From: Hypericibacter terrae
GTDB taxonomy: Bacteria; Pseudomonadota; Alphaproteobacteria; Dongiales; Dongiaceae
DNA: 64,000 nucleotides
Assembly (NCBI RefSeq): GCF_008728855.1
Contig: NZ_CP042906.1
Coordinates: 1,860,001 to 1,924,000, forward strand
Reading direction: 5' to 3'
The translations under genes and the position numbers were made by a program. Positions 51,064-59,463 of this stretch are shown piece by piece. Each line of letters begins with the position of its first letter. Position 1 is the first letter of the stretch. Under the pieces are notes generated by a model. The model searched no databases, was not told the origin of the DNA, and was given only the letters and a program-made list of their open reading frames with translations.

Positions 51064-52635
51064 CTATCGCGACAATGTCAGTTCGGTGTCGCGCGTGACC
51101 ATTGTGAAGTCGTCGATCATCAGATTGATCCGGAGCTTCCAGTCTCCGGGAGCCCAGAGCGGGAGCGCGGGGACCCGATAGAGACCGGGCGCGATCTGCG
51201 AGGCCTGATGGGTCGAGGCCTCGATGCCGGCGGCCGGCGATTCCACGCGGACTTCGACGGCCTTGGGATCGATCGTCATGCCGTCGGGCATGGCGATGCG
51301 GATATCGGCGGCATTGTCGCCGGCATGTCCGGGGCTGAGGGTCACCGTGACCACATATTGGGCGTCGGCGAACTCGATGACGCGGGATGACGTGGGCGGC
51401 GGGCCCAGCGACAGGCCGACCGCCAGCAGCATGGCGAGCATGGCCACCAGCAGATCGAGTCGCAGCACCAGGAGCAGCCGCGGCTTCATGCCGGCAACAC
51501 CGGCGAGCGCGCGCGGTGTCAGCCAGAAACGGTTGAGAGCGGCGATGGCCAGCATGGCCAGCACCGCCAGCAGCTTCGCCGAGAGCGTCAGTCCGTAGCT
51601 GCTGTCCCAGAGGTTCGACCAGCGGGGGAGCAGGAGCCAGGCCATCGTGCCCCCGCTGGCGACGACCGCGGCGACGGCGACAAATCCAAGCCGCTGGAAG
51701 CGATCGAACAGCGCCGCCGTCACGGGGCCGGGATCGAGGGCGAAAGCACGCCGCAAGGGATCGAGCGCGCCGATCCAGAGCGCTGCGGCCAGCCCATGCA
51801 GCAGCATCAGGACGCGGCCCTGCATCGGCGGCAGCACGGCCAGCGCGTGGCCGCTGTCGGCGAAACTGGCCAGCGCGAGCAGCGCGCCAAGACCCTGCAG
51901 CAGCGACCCTCGGGCTCCTTCGTGGCGGACGAAGACCATCATCAGAAAACCGGCCAGGGCCGCGGCGTCGTACCCCGCATTGGGCGCGGCCCATGCCGCC
52001 TGCCATGCGGCGGGCGCGAGCAATCCGCTCAATGGCAATCCGGCGCGCATCGCGCCATGGGCGCCGATCAGGAGAATCTGCGCGAGGAGGCCCGCCGCGG
52101 CGAGGCGCCGTTCCTGCGATCGCAGGGCGGGGATGAGCGGCGGGTCCGGCCTCAGGAGCAGGCGAAACAGCGCGCCGCCCGCGGCCAGCAGCGCCAGAAT
52201 CCGGGCGACCGCGTGAAGGGCGTAGCCCGGCCAGTGCCAGTCGTCGTCGGCCATCCCGGGAACCGGCCCGGAGGGAGGGGCAGCTTCCCCGATGGCGAAA
52301 CGGAAGCTGCCGGAAACGACATGACCGTCGAGCGAGCCGACCCGCCAGCTCACCAGATAACGTCCCGGCGCCAGCGCCGCCGGCAGGGCCCAGCTCACCT
52401 GGCCTTCCGTGACGGCCGGCGGCGTCGCCGGCGTCACGTCGCTGCCGGTTGAGTCCATCAGCCTCAGGGCCAGGAGCTGGATCGGCTCGTTGAAGGTGAT
52501 GTCGATCGCGGCCGGCGATTGCGGCAGGGCGCTGTCGGCGGCCGGCGAGCTCGCCAGCAGCACGGCATGAGCCCAGGCCGCGCCGTTCGGCAGCAGCAGG
52601 GCCAGGAGCAACAGAACCGGAAGAAGGCGCCGCAT
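51064..52635 (-). CDS. Copper-resistance protein, CopC-CopD fusion
   Basis: A membrane protein of 523 residues. A signal peptide ends at AAWA, so mature His23 is N-terminal (HAVLLASSPAADSAL); the CopC-like domain continues to the second copper-site segment LDGHVVSGSFRF. After about residue 140 come eight or so helices of a CopD domain (residues about 150-410), then a soluble C-terminal domain related to YtkA-like proteins. It binds copper in the periplasm and probably moves it inward. It is the last gene of a minus-strand set with YcnI-like and DUF2946-like genes. Confidence 0.88.
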   Translation of the reverse strand: MRRLLPVLLLLALLLPNGAAWAHAVLLASSPAADSALPQSPAAIDITFNEPIQLLALRLMDSTGSDVTPATPPAVTEGQVSWALPAALAPGRYLVSWRVGSLDGHVVSGSFRFAIGEAAPPSGPVPGMADDDWHWPGYALHAVARILALLAAGGALFRLLLRPDPPLIPALRSQERRLAAAGLLAQILLIGAHGAMRAGLPLSGLLAPAAWQAAWAAPNAGYDAAALAGFLMMVFVRHEGARGSLLQGLGALLALASFADSGHALAVLPPMQGRVLMLLHGLAAALWIGALDPLRRAFALDPGPVTAALFDRFQRLGFVAVAAVVASGGTMAWLLLPRWSNLWDSSYGLTLSAKLLAVLAMLAIAALNRFWLTPRALAGVAGMKPRLLLVLRLDLLVAMLAMLLAVGLSLGPPPTSSRVIEFADAQYVVTVTLSPGHAGDNAADIRIAMPDGMTIDPKAVEVRVESPAAGIEASTHQASQIAPGLYRVPALPLWAPGDWKLRINLMIDDFTMVTRDTELTLSR

Positions 52636-52691
52636 GACCGGATCGGGGGACGAGGGCAGGGTGCCCTCGTCCGCCTCCGTTTCGCGTTCGA

Positions 52692-53231
52692 TCAGTCGTC
52701 GCCGCCGGGCGCGCCGATGGTCAGGCCGGGCGCCGGGTACTCATAGTCGTCGTCCGTTTTTCCTTCGGCCGGAATCTCGATCCAATGCTCGGTCTTGGAT
52801 CCGCATTCCTGCACCACCGGGAAATAGACCTTGGTGCCGGGCGCGATGTCGGTGACGCGGACGCGGAACACGAATTCGTCATAGAAGCTGTCCGGCAGGT
52901 TGCCGTTGCTCCAGGCGATTTCCTTCACGCCCTTGCTGATGGTCGAGCCTTCATAGTCGTAGCTCTTGCCATAGTCGCCTTCGGTCACGGTCACCTGCCA
53001 GCCGGGCTTGGGCATGGGCTTGGCGACGATGAAGCCTTCGGGGATCTGGATCCGCACGGCCGTCGTGGCGGTGCCATCGCAGCCATGTGGCACGCGCAGC
53101 ACGGCCTTGTAGAAGCCGTTGGACGGCGCTTCCGCCGTTTCGAAGGTGATATGGGCGAGGGCCGGCGCCGCCATGGCAAAGACGGCGCCGGCAGCCATGC
53201 ACGCGGCGGCAAGGAGTCGAGAGGCACGCAT
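52692..53231 (-). CDS. YcnI-like DUF1775 periplasmic copper protein
   Basis: An exported protein of 179 residues with a signal peptide ending in PALA, leaving His27 as the first mature residue (HITFETAEAP). The DUF1775 pattern is seen in FYKAVLRVPHGCDGTATTAV and YDEFVFRVRVTDIAPGTKVYF. Proteins of this family bind Cu(II) through the N-terminal histidine. It is 56 bases upstream of the CopC-CopD gene and co-oriented. The ATG at 53231 places the signal peptide correctly. Confidence 0.88.
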   Translation of the reverse strand: MRASRLLAAACMAAGAVFAMAAPALAHITFETAEAPSNGFYKAVLRVPHGCDGTATTAVRIQIPEGFIVAKPMPKPGWQVTVTEGDYGKSYDYEGSTISKGVKEIAWSNGNLPDSFYDEFVFRVRVTDIAPGTKVYFPVVQECGSKTEHWIEIPAEGKTDDDYEYPAPGLTIGAPGGDD

Positions 53232-53290
53232 CGGGATTCTCCTCGGGCTACGGTCGGTCGAGTGGCGTCGGATGAAACCTGTTTGACGGC

Positions 53291-53689
53291 TCAGACGACC
53301 GCGGGAGGACCCCGGGAAAATTGCGTGCGGGCCGACCGTTCGTCCGGAAGCGTCCGGTCGGCGAAATCGAAGAAGAAGATGTCGAAGTCTGTCGGCGAGA
53401 CCTCGGGCGTGGGCTCGACACTGGCGCCGGCGAGGCTCGGACCGCCGAGCGCCGCGCAGAACAGGCAGAGGCCCGAATGATCGCCGGGCGCGCCATGATC
53501 GCCGCCGGCGGATCCGGGCTCGGGGCAATCCCGATCGTGCGCCCCGGCTATGGCAGCGGCCATCGCAGGCCCCGCCATGGTGTCGGGCATTGCCAGATTG
53601 AGAGGCGCGCCCAGCAGGAGCAGGAAGATCAGCCCGATTTGAAGGCCCCGAAGGCCTCCAAGCGGTCCCGATCGGCGAATGGCTTTCAT
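53291..53689 (-). CDS. DUF2946-like small protein of the copper operon
   Basis: A protein of 132 residues with an N-terminal hydrophobic segment (LQIGLIFLLLLGAPLNLAMP), a histidine- and acid-containing middle (AHDRDCPEPGSAGGDHGAPG) and the cysteine pair CLFCAA. This pattern fits DUF2946-type proteins often found beside copper and cobalt uptake genes. It is likely secreted or membrane-anchored and may handle copper. First gene of the minus-strand copper set. Confidence 0.7.
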   Translation of the reverse strand: MKAIRRSGPLGGLRGLQIGLIFLLLLGAPLNLAMPDTMAGPAMAAAIAGAHDRDCPEPGSAGGDHGAPGDHSGLCLFCAALGGPSLAGASVEPTPEVSPTDFDIFFFDFADRTLPDERSARTQFSRGPPAVV

Positions 53690-53787
53690 GGCCTCAGATT
53701 ACCGGGAAACCCGCCCACTGTCGCCGGCCTCCCGGGGGCTTCAGAAGGCCGGCAACATGGTTAATCGCCAGCCATTTTCGGGCCGCA

Positions 53788-54177
53788 TCACGCTGCGGCG
53801 TTGGACAGCCGTTCGTCGATGTCGCCCTCGAGATAATGGATCCAATTGTTATAGCGCCGGCTGATCCAGCCATTCCGGTCGGAGAAGCCCGTGGTCGATT
53901 TCTTGGTGATCCGATAGCTGTTCTGGTCGAAATAGATGTCGACCACCGCCGTGTATTTCGGGTTGGTCTGGGTGGCGACGAGATGCCCGGTTCCGGCCTG
54001 CTCGAAGGTCCAGTTCCGTTTCTGACCGGCTTCGATGATGAGCGCCCCGATGCGGTCGACCGGCAGGTCGCGCGCCGCCGCCGGGATCGGATGATTGTCG
54101 ACATTGTAGAGCGGCTGGTTGGGCATGCAGCCCGCCAGGATCAGGGCGGCGACCAGCAAGGCGAAGATCCGGTTCAT
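53788..54177 (-). CDS. Small lipoprotein of unknown function
   Basis: A protein of 129 residues with a lipoprotein signal (FALLVAALILAGC, lipobox LAGC), so it is anchored to the membrane after cleavage before the cysteine. The mature part (YTAVVDIYFDQNSYRITKKS, SRRYNNWIHYLEGDI) resembles small alphaproteobacterial and gammaproteobacterial outer-membrane-associated lipoproteins without known role. It lies next to the phosphopantetheinyl transferase but the 57-base gap gives no proof of co-transcription. Confidence 0.75.
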   Translation of the reverse strand: MNRIFALLVAALILAGCMPNQPLYNVDNHPIPAAARDLPVDRIGALIIEAGQKRNWTFEQAGTGHLVATQTNPKYTAVVDIYFDQNSYRITKKSTTGFSDRNGWISRRYNNWIHYLEGDIDERLSNAAA

Positions 54178-54234
54178 CGAAGGCTCCTTCTACTTAAGCG
54201 CTGCGACTTCCATTAGCCCTTCGACCGCGGCTTT

Positions 54235-54954
54235 TCAACCGCCCGTAGAAGATCTGCTCGCGGGAGTGTCGGTTGCGGTGGACAGATCGACCCGGATGAT
54301 CGCATCCGGCCGCCAATCCGTCGCTTGGCCGGGAAGTGCCAGGGCGAGGCTATAGCCCGGTTCGAGAAACTCATGGGCCAGCCGCCAGGCGGGTCCCTGC
54401 GCCGGTTGCGACGTCCAGCAGCCTTCCTCCGGCGACGGGTCGATGCGGTCGACACCGTCAGCCACCAGCGCAAGGCCCTCGCCCGTCGCCTTGGCCATGG
54501 CCTCCCGCAGCGTCCAGATGCGGTAGAAGGCCCGCGCGCCGAGGCGGGCCACCTGGCCCTGTTCGCCCGCGCCGAAACCGTAGCGGGCGATGGCGTCATA
54601 GGCCCGGAAGCGATGCGCTTCGATATCCACCCCGATCGGGCCGGCATGGCTGACGGCGCAGGCGATCCGGCCCCGGCTGTGGGAAATCGAGCCTTCGACG
54701 CTCCCCAGATCAGGGCAGGTCATCCGCAATTTACCTGTGGAATCATGGGTAAAGACCCAGCTTTTCTGCCGGGTTTGGTGCGCCAGCAGGGCTCTCAGCG
54801 CGGCACGCGCCAGCAGGGAGGCGGATCGGGCGTCCGGACGTCGATATTTCGCGAACTCCGCACGGTCCTCTTGCGTTATCCACCGGGCCATCAGCTCGTC
54901 GGCATAGACCGACCCCAGGTTTATGACGGTCAACGCGACGGAAGTTCCCGCCAT
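54235..54954 (-). CDS. 4'-phosphopantetheinyl transferase (Sfp type)
   Basis: An enzyme of 239 residues that moves phosphopantetheine from coenzyme A to acyl carrier proteins. The two signature blocks are GVDIEAHRFRAYD and FYRIWTLREAMAKATGEG. The usual lysine in (W)xxKEA is an arginine here (WTLREA), a tolerated variant. It is divergent from the aryl-polyene-type cluster, whose two carrier proteins (56709-57235) it very likely activates. The ATG at 54954 was chosen because the open frame upstream is not conserved. The gap 54955-55230 holds the divergent promoters but no recognisable site. Confidence 0.87.
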   Translation of the reverse strand: MAGTSVALTVINLGSVYADELMARWITQEDRAEFAKYRRPDARSASLLARAALRALLAHQTRQKSWVFTHDSTGKLRMTCPDLGSVEGSISHSRGRIACAVSHAGPIGVDIEAHRFRAYDAIARYGFGAGEQGQVARLGARAFYRIWTLREAMAKATGEGLALVADGVDRIDPSPEEGCWTSQPAQGPAWRLAHEFLEPGYSLALALPGQATDWRPDAIIRVDLSTATDTPASRSSTGG

Positions 54955-55230
54955 CTTTTTTCCTGACCTGTCTCGGGCGTGACCTATAATCGTAGCGGTT
55001 GAGACCGAACCGATATAGTGAGATGAGGGCAGAGGAACGAGGGGGGCCCTGCCAGGCCTAATTGACGTGGGAGAGATCATGCCGAAGCCTGTCGCAGGGC
55101 CGCGGCGCCGAGGGTTTGGGCTGGCGGGTCCCATTGATTCGGGTGGGAAACACAACGAGCCGATCCGAAAAGCCGAAACACATCAGACTCTGGCCGTAGA
55201 AATGTCCGTAACAACCATGGCGTGCAGGCT

Positions 55231-55968
55231 GTGAGCGCGCTCTCTTTTCATGTCCGCGGCTGGAATGCCTGGGCGCCGGGCCTGGAGAGCGAGTCGGCGT
55301 GGCGCCATTGGGCGACGGGGCGTGCTGAGACGCCTGAAGCCTCGGCGCCGCCTCCCGCGCCGATGCCGATGAGCCTGCGCCGGCGGATTAGCGCGTTGGG
55401 GCAGGCGGCGCTGCGCTGCGCCTGGGGACTCCCGGATGCGGGCCGATCGCGCATCGTATCGGCGTCCCGCCATGGCGAGTTCGGACGGACCCTGTCAATC
55501 CTCGATGCCTTGGCCGCGGATGACACCGTATCGCCGGCGGATTTCACGCTTTCCGTCCATCATGCGCTGGTCGGCCTCCTATCGATCGCCCTGGGCAATC
55601 GTAAGGGTCATGTTGCCGTGGCGGCCGGCCCCGACAGTTTCGGCTTCGGATTGCTCGAGGCCGTCGCCTGCCTGAAGGAGCGCCCCTCCGAGCCGGTCGT
55701 CTTCCTCTACTACGATGAGCCACTGCCGCGGCCTTACGATCGGTTCGATCGCGGCGCAGAGCCACCCCTGGCGATGGCGCTCTCGCTGTCCTCATCAGGT
55801 GCGGGGAAGGGGCTCCTGCTCGAAACCGCAGCGCCGCGCGGCGCAGGCGACGCGGAGGGCTCGCCGGGGCTGGCTTTCCTGCGCTTCCTCCTCACGGATG
55901 CACCCGAAGCGTCGTGGCAGGGCGAACGCCAGCAATGGCAGTGGAGGCGTCTTGCTGAGGCTGCTTGA
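55231..55968 (+). CDS. apeC: Beta-ketoacyl synthase-like chain length factor (ApeC type)
   Basis: A protein of 245 residues matching the short ketosynthase-like proteins of aryl polyene clusters: LSFHVRGWNAWAPGLESESA at the N-terminus, SRHGEFGRTLSILDALA and FTLSVHHALVGLLSIALGNR in the core. A catalytic cysteine is absent, so it serves as chain length factor to a ketosynthase expected beyond the right edge. The start is the GTG at 55231 by alignment with the family opening; a GTG at 55222 is possible. Its end overlaps the next gene. Confidence 0.8.
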   Translation: MSALSFHVRGWNAWAPGLESESAWRHWATGRAETPEASAPPPAPMPMSLRRRISALGQAALRCAWGLPDAGRSRIVSASRHGEFGRTLSILDALAADDTVSPADFTLSVHHALVGLLSIALGNRKGHVAVAAGPDSFGFGLLEAVACLKERPSEPVVFLYYDEPLPRPYDRFDRGAEPPLAMALSLSSSGAGKGLLLETAAPRGAGDAEGSPGLAFLRFLLTDAPEASWQGERQQWQWRRLAEAA

Positions 55969-56716
55969 GCATCTCTATCGCCAGGCCGCGACCGGCTTCG
56001 CGTTCGCCTGCTTCTTTTTGGGCGGCAGCGTCCTGGCGGCCGTGGTCCTCCCGGTGCTGTGCTGGTCCCCGGATCATCGGCGCCAGCGGGTCCAGCAACT
56101 TCTCCGTTCGATCTTCCGGCTTTATCTCGCGATGCTGCGGGGGCTGGGCCTGATCCGGCTGGACATCGAGGGTGGAGAAACGCTCCAGCATTGCCGTCGG
56201 CGCCTGATCATCGCGAACCATCCCTCGCTGCTCGACGTGGTTATCTTGATGGCGTTGACGCCGAATGCGCAATGCATCATCAAGCACGAACTCTGGAACA
56301 GCCGGTTCCTCGGCGGCGTGATGCGCCGAGCGGAATACATCCGGAACGATCTCGAGGGCGGTGCCTTGATTCAGGCCTGCCGCCGGGCGCTTGACGACGG
56401 TGGCAATATCATCGTCTTTCCCGAGGGAACGCGGAGCCGCCCGGGCGTGATGCCGCGCTTCCACCGGGGATTTGCTAATATCGCCACCTTGACCCAGGTG
56501 GAGATCCTGCCGGTGGTGATCACCTGCGACCCGCCGACCCTGACGAAGGGAGAGCGATGGTGGGTGGTTCCGGCGACGCGCCCGACCTTTCGGGTGGTAG
56601 TCGGCGAGTGCCTGGAAGCGGGCGGCTACATGACCGACCGCTATCGAAGCGTGGATTCGAGACGGCTTGTGGCGCGTATGGAAGCTTATTATGCAGAACG
56701 GCTCGCGAATGTCTGA
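55952..56716 (+). CDS. apeD: Lysophospholipid-type acyltransferase (ApeD type)
   Basis: A membrane-associated acyltransferase of 254 residues with an N-terminal membrane segment (FAFACFFLGGSVLAAVVLPV) and the PlsC motifs NHPSLLDVVI (HxxxxD) and IIVFPEGTRSRPG. Start TTG at 55952, preceded by GTGGAGGCG and overlapping the previous gene by 17 bases. In aryl polyene clusters it is thought to acylate the lipid anchor of the product. Confidence 0.82.
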   Translation: MLRLLEHLYRQAATGFAFACFFLGGSVLAAVVLPVLCWSPDHRRQRVQQLLRSIFRLYLAMLRGLGLIRLDIEGGETLQHCRRRLIIANHPSLLDVVILMALTPNAQCIIKHELWNSRFLGGVMRRAEYIRNDLEGGALIQACRRALDDGGNIIVFPEGTRSRPGVMPRFHRGFANIATLTQVEILPVVITCDPPTLTKGERWWVVPATRPTFRVVVGECLEAGGYMTDRYRSVDSRRLVARMEAYYAERLANV

Positions 56717-56972
56717 GACGGAACTGGCAGTCAAGAAACTGATCATCGAGGCACTCAAGCTCGAGGACATCGCGGCGGAGGAAATCGCGAGCGACGAGCC
56801 GTTGTTCGGATCGGGTCTGGGGCTCGATTCGATCGACGCATTGGAGTTGGGCGTCGCCATCCGCCGGCAATATGGCATCAAGTTCGAAACGGTGAATGAC
56901 GAGGTCAAGGCGCATTTCGCCAATGTCCGAAGCCTGGCGCGTTTCATCGATAGTCAAAGGGGTGGGGGATGA
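56709..56972 (+). CDS. apeE: Acyl carrier protein (ApeE type)
   Basis: A carrier protein of 87 residues with the phosphopantetheine site GLGLDSIDALEL (Ser41). The ATG overlaps the acyltransferase stop by 8 bases. It holds growing chains of the polyene; it needs modification by the transferase at 54235. Confidence 0.9.
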   Translation: MSETELAVKKLIIEALKLEDIAAEEIASDEPLFGSGLGLDSIDALELGVAIRRQYGIKFETVNDEVKAHFANVRSLARFIDSQRGGG

Positions 56973-57235
56973 CGTCGCGCGAATCCATTTTGAATCAGCT
57001 GCGCGAGTTTCTGGGGGAGATGTTCGAAATTCCGCCCGAGCGGGTGACGGCGGAGGCGAGGCTCTATCAGGATCTCGATCTCGACAGCATCGACGCGGTC
57101 GATCTGGTCGTGAGGCTTCAGGAAGTGACGGGCCAGCGCATCCGGCCGGAAGCCTTCAAGGCCGTGCGGACGGTGGGCGACGTGGTCGATTGCGTCGAAG
57201 AGCTGCTGTCAGTGAATGCGGCGGCCCGACAATAG
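56969..57235 (+). CDS. apeF: Acyl carrier protein (ApeF type)
   Basis: A second carrier protein of 88 residues, with the site DLDLDSIDAVDL (Ser40), overlapping the first by four bases. Two tandem carrier proteins at this place are characteristic of aryl polyene and related lipid clusters. Confidence 0.9.
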   Translation: MTSRESILNQLREFLGEMFEIPPERVTAEARLYQDLDLDSIDAVDLVVRLQEVTGQRIRPEAFKAVRTVGDVVDCVEELLSVNAAARQ

Positions 57236-57794
57236 GCTGTGGCTGCTGGCCGCGGCCGCGGGAGGGGTGGCTTATCCCTTCCTGGTTTACTTCGGCCGGA
57301 CCTATTCCGGAACGTCGTTCCTGCAGCCGCCGCTCCTCATCGTGATTGCGCTGGTCCTGATCGGTCTGCGCCTGCTGGCTATGCGGGGGCCGGACGGGCG
57401 GCCCTGGCTCATCGGTCTGGCCGTCGCCGCAATGGTCCTGGTCATGCTGCTCGCATGGAACGTCGGCCTCGCGGTCCTGGCCTATCCGGTCGTCATCAGC
57501 CTCACCGTCGCGGCGATCTTCGGCGCGTCGCTCCTTTGGCCGCCGACGATAGTCGAACGGTTCGCGCGGATGCGGGAGCCCGAGCTGACGCCTGCGGCCA
57601 TCGCCTATCTGCGCGGCGTGACTCAAGTCTGGCTCCTGTTCCTCCTGGCCAATGCCGCGGTCGCCGCGGCGCTGGGTCTATGGGGCTCCTTGCATCTCTG
57701 GACGCTGTGGACCGGGCTCGTCTCCTATTTGCTGATGGGGGCCCTGTTCCTGGGCGAGCTGGCCTGGCGGCATCTCGTCAGGGCGCGCGCGTGA
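57216..57794 (+). CDS. apeG: COG4648-type membrane protein (ApeG type)
   Basis: A membrane protein of 192 residues with about five helices (LWLLAAAAGGVAYPFLVYFG, LLIVIALVLIGLRLLAM, VWLLFLLANAAVAAALG). It overlaps the carrier protein by 20 bases and the ligase by four. The family is found in aryl polyene clusters; the function is not known. Confidence 0.82.
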   Translation: MRRPDNRLWLLAAAAGGVAYPFLVYFGRTYSGTSFLQPPLLIVIALVLIGLRLLAMRGPDGRPWLIGLAVAAMVLVMLLAWNVGLAVLAYPVVISLTVAAIFGASLLWPPTIVERFARMREPELTPAAIAYLRGVTQVWLLFLLANAAVAAALGLWGSLHLWTLWTGLVSYLLMGALFLGELAWRHLVRARA

Positions 57795-59113
57795 AAACGC
57801 TTCTGCTGTCGCAGCTCCTTTCCGAACGCCGGCAGGATCGGGATCCCGTCGCGCGCCGGGGCGGCGAAGCCATCAGCTATGCGCGCTTCGCCGCCGAGGC
57901 GGCCGGGCTCGCCGCCGAGGCGCAGGCGTCGGGCTGGCGTCGCGCGGCGCTCCTCGCCCAGGACAGCTATCGCTTCGCGCTCGGTCTCTTCGGCCTGATG
58001 CATGGCGGCTGCGAGGTGGTGCTGCCGCCCAACCATCAGCCCGGCACGATCGAGGCGATGCGCGGCGGTTTCGACCTGGTGGTCGACGATGCGCGATTGT
58101 CCGAGGTGAGGCCCCGCGAGGATCGTCTCGATCCGCTCGACGCGGAGAATTGCGCCTTGGCTTTCTTCACCTCGGGCTCGACCGGCATGCCCAAGCGCAT
58201 CCTCAAGTCGCTGGCCATGTTCGAACGCGAGGCGCAGACGCTCAATGCGCTGTGGGGTGGCGAGGACGGGGGCGAGGTCTTTGCCACGGTTCCCCATCAG
58301 CATGTCTATGGGCTGAGCTTCAAGATCATGGCACCCCTGGCGGCCGGACGGCCCTTCCACGCCGAGACGCCGGAGGTCTGGGAAACTCTGCTGGCGGGTC
58401 TGACCTCGAACGCCGTGATCGTCAGCAGCCCCGCGCATCTGGGGCGGATGGCGGGATTGTCGGCCTTGCCGGCCGACCGGCGGCCCTCGCGCGTCTTCTC
58501 CGCGGGAGCGCCCTTGAGCACCGAAGCGGCCCATGAGGCGCGCCGCGTTCTGGGCGTTCTGCCGACCGAGATCTTCGGGAGCACCGAAACCGGTGCCATC
58601 GCCACGCGACAGCAGGAAAGCGGCGAGGCGCCCTGGCGCCTGCTGCCGGGGTTGGGCATGCGGACCGACAGGAACGGTCGCTTGAGCCTGCTCACGCCGT
58701 TCGTCGGCGATGAATGGATCGAGACGGCCGACCTGGTGGCCCCGGTGGGCGACGGGTTTCGGTTGCTGGGCCGTGCAGATCGGGTGGTGAAAATCGAGGG
58801 CAGGCGGGTCGATCTGAACGCCATGGAGGAGGCGCTGGTGAAGCTGCCCGAAGTCGCCGCCGCTGTCGTCATATGGCTGCCGGGAGAGGATGGCCGCCTG
58901 GGCGCTGCGATCGTGCCCAGCGCCGAAGGGCGCGCGCAGATGGCGCGGCTCGGTAAATTCCGCTTCGGGCGGTTGCTGCGCGCCGGGCTTGCCGACAAGC
59001 TCGAGCCGGCCAGCGCGCCCCGCCTGTGGCGTTTCGTCGAGGCACTGCCTTCGGCCGAGCTCGGGAAGCGGCGCGACCGCGACATCCTCGAACTGTTCAC
59101 GGACGCCCAATGA
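57791..59113 (+). CDS. apeH: AMP-dependent acyl-ACP synthetase (ApeH type)
   Basis: An adenylate-forming ligase of 440 residues. It shows the P-loop-like FFTSGSTGMPKRILKS, the core motif EIFGSTETGAIATR, and the C-terminal hinge LLGRADRVVKIEGRRVD. It likely activates an aromatic starter acid (4-hydroxybenzoate type) and loads it on a carrier protein. Start GTG at 57791 inside the stop codon of the previous gene. Confidence 0.87.
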   Translation: MKTLLLSQLLSERRQDRDPVARRGGEAISYARFAAEAAGLAAEAQASGWRRAALLAQDSYRFALGLFGLMHGGCEVVLPPNHQPGTIEAMRGGFDLVVDDARLSEVRPREDRLDPLDAENCALAFFTSGSTGMPKRILKSLAMFEREAQTLNALWGGEDGGEVFATVPHQHVYGLSFKIMAPLAAGRPFHAETPEVWETLLAGLTSNAVIVSSPAHLGRMAGLSALPADRRPSRVFSAGAPLSTEAAHEARRVLGVLPTEIFGSTETGAIATRQQESGEAPWRLLPGLGMRTDRNGRLSLLTPFVGDEWIETADLVAPVGDGFRLLGRADRVVKIEGRRVDLNAMEEALVKLPEVAAAVVIWLPGEDGRLGAAIVPSAEGRAQMARLGKFRFGRLLRAGLADKLEPASAPRLWRFVEALPSAELGKRRDRDILELFTDAQ

Positions 59114-59463
59114 ATTTGCCACCGATCCTGGCCGAGCGGATATCCGCCGACGGGGTGGCGCTCGACCTCGCCGTGACCGAGGATCTCGACGTGTTCGAGG
59201 GGCATTTTCCGGCGCTGCCGGTGCTGCCGGGAGTGGTCCAGGTCGATTGGGCCCTGCGGCTGGCGAAATCGCAGCAGCTGGTCGAGGGCGGGGCCGAGCT
59301 GCGCGATTTCCAGGTCAAGTTTCGCAATGTGATCCGCCCGCCGCTCACCCTGACTCTGACCTTGCGCTGGGACGCCGCCAGACGGCGAATCCAGTTCGAC
59401 TATCGCAGCGGCACCGTCGCGATGTCGTCAGGCCGCCTGATCCTCCAGGCGGCATCGTCTTGA
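59110..59463 (+). CDS. apeI: 3-hydroxyacyl-ACP dehydratase (ApeI type)
   Basis: A hotdog-fold protein of 117 residues with the active-site loop FEGHFPALPVLPGVVQ (His32), as in FabZ/ApeI dehydratases. It removes water in each elongation cycle. It overlaps both neighbours by four bases. Confidence 0.87.
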   Translation: MNLPPILAERISADGVALDLAVTEDLDVFEGHFPALPVLPGVVQVDWALRLAKSQQLVEGGAELRDFQVKFRNVIRPPLTLTLTLRWDAARRRIQFDYRSGTVAMSSGRLILQAASS

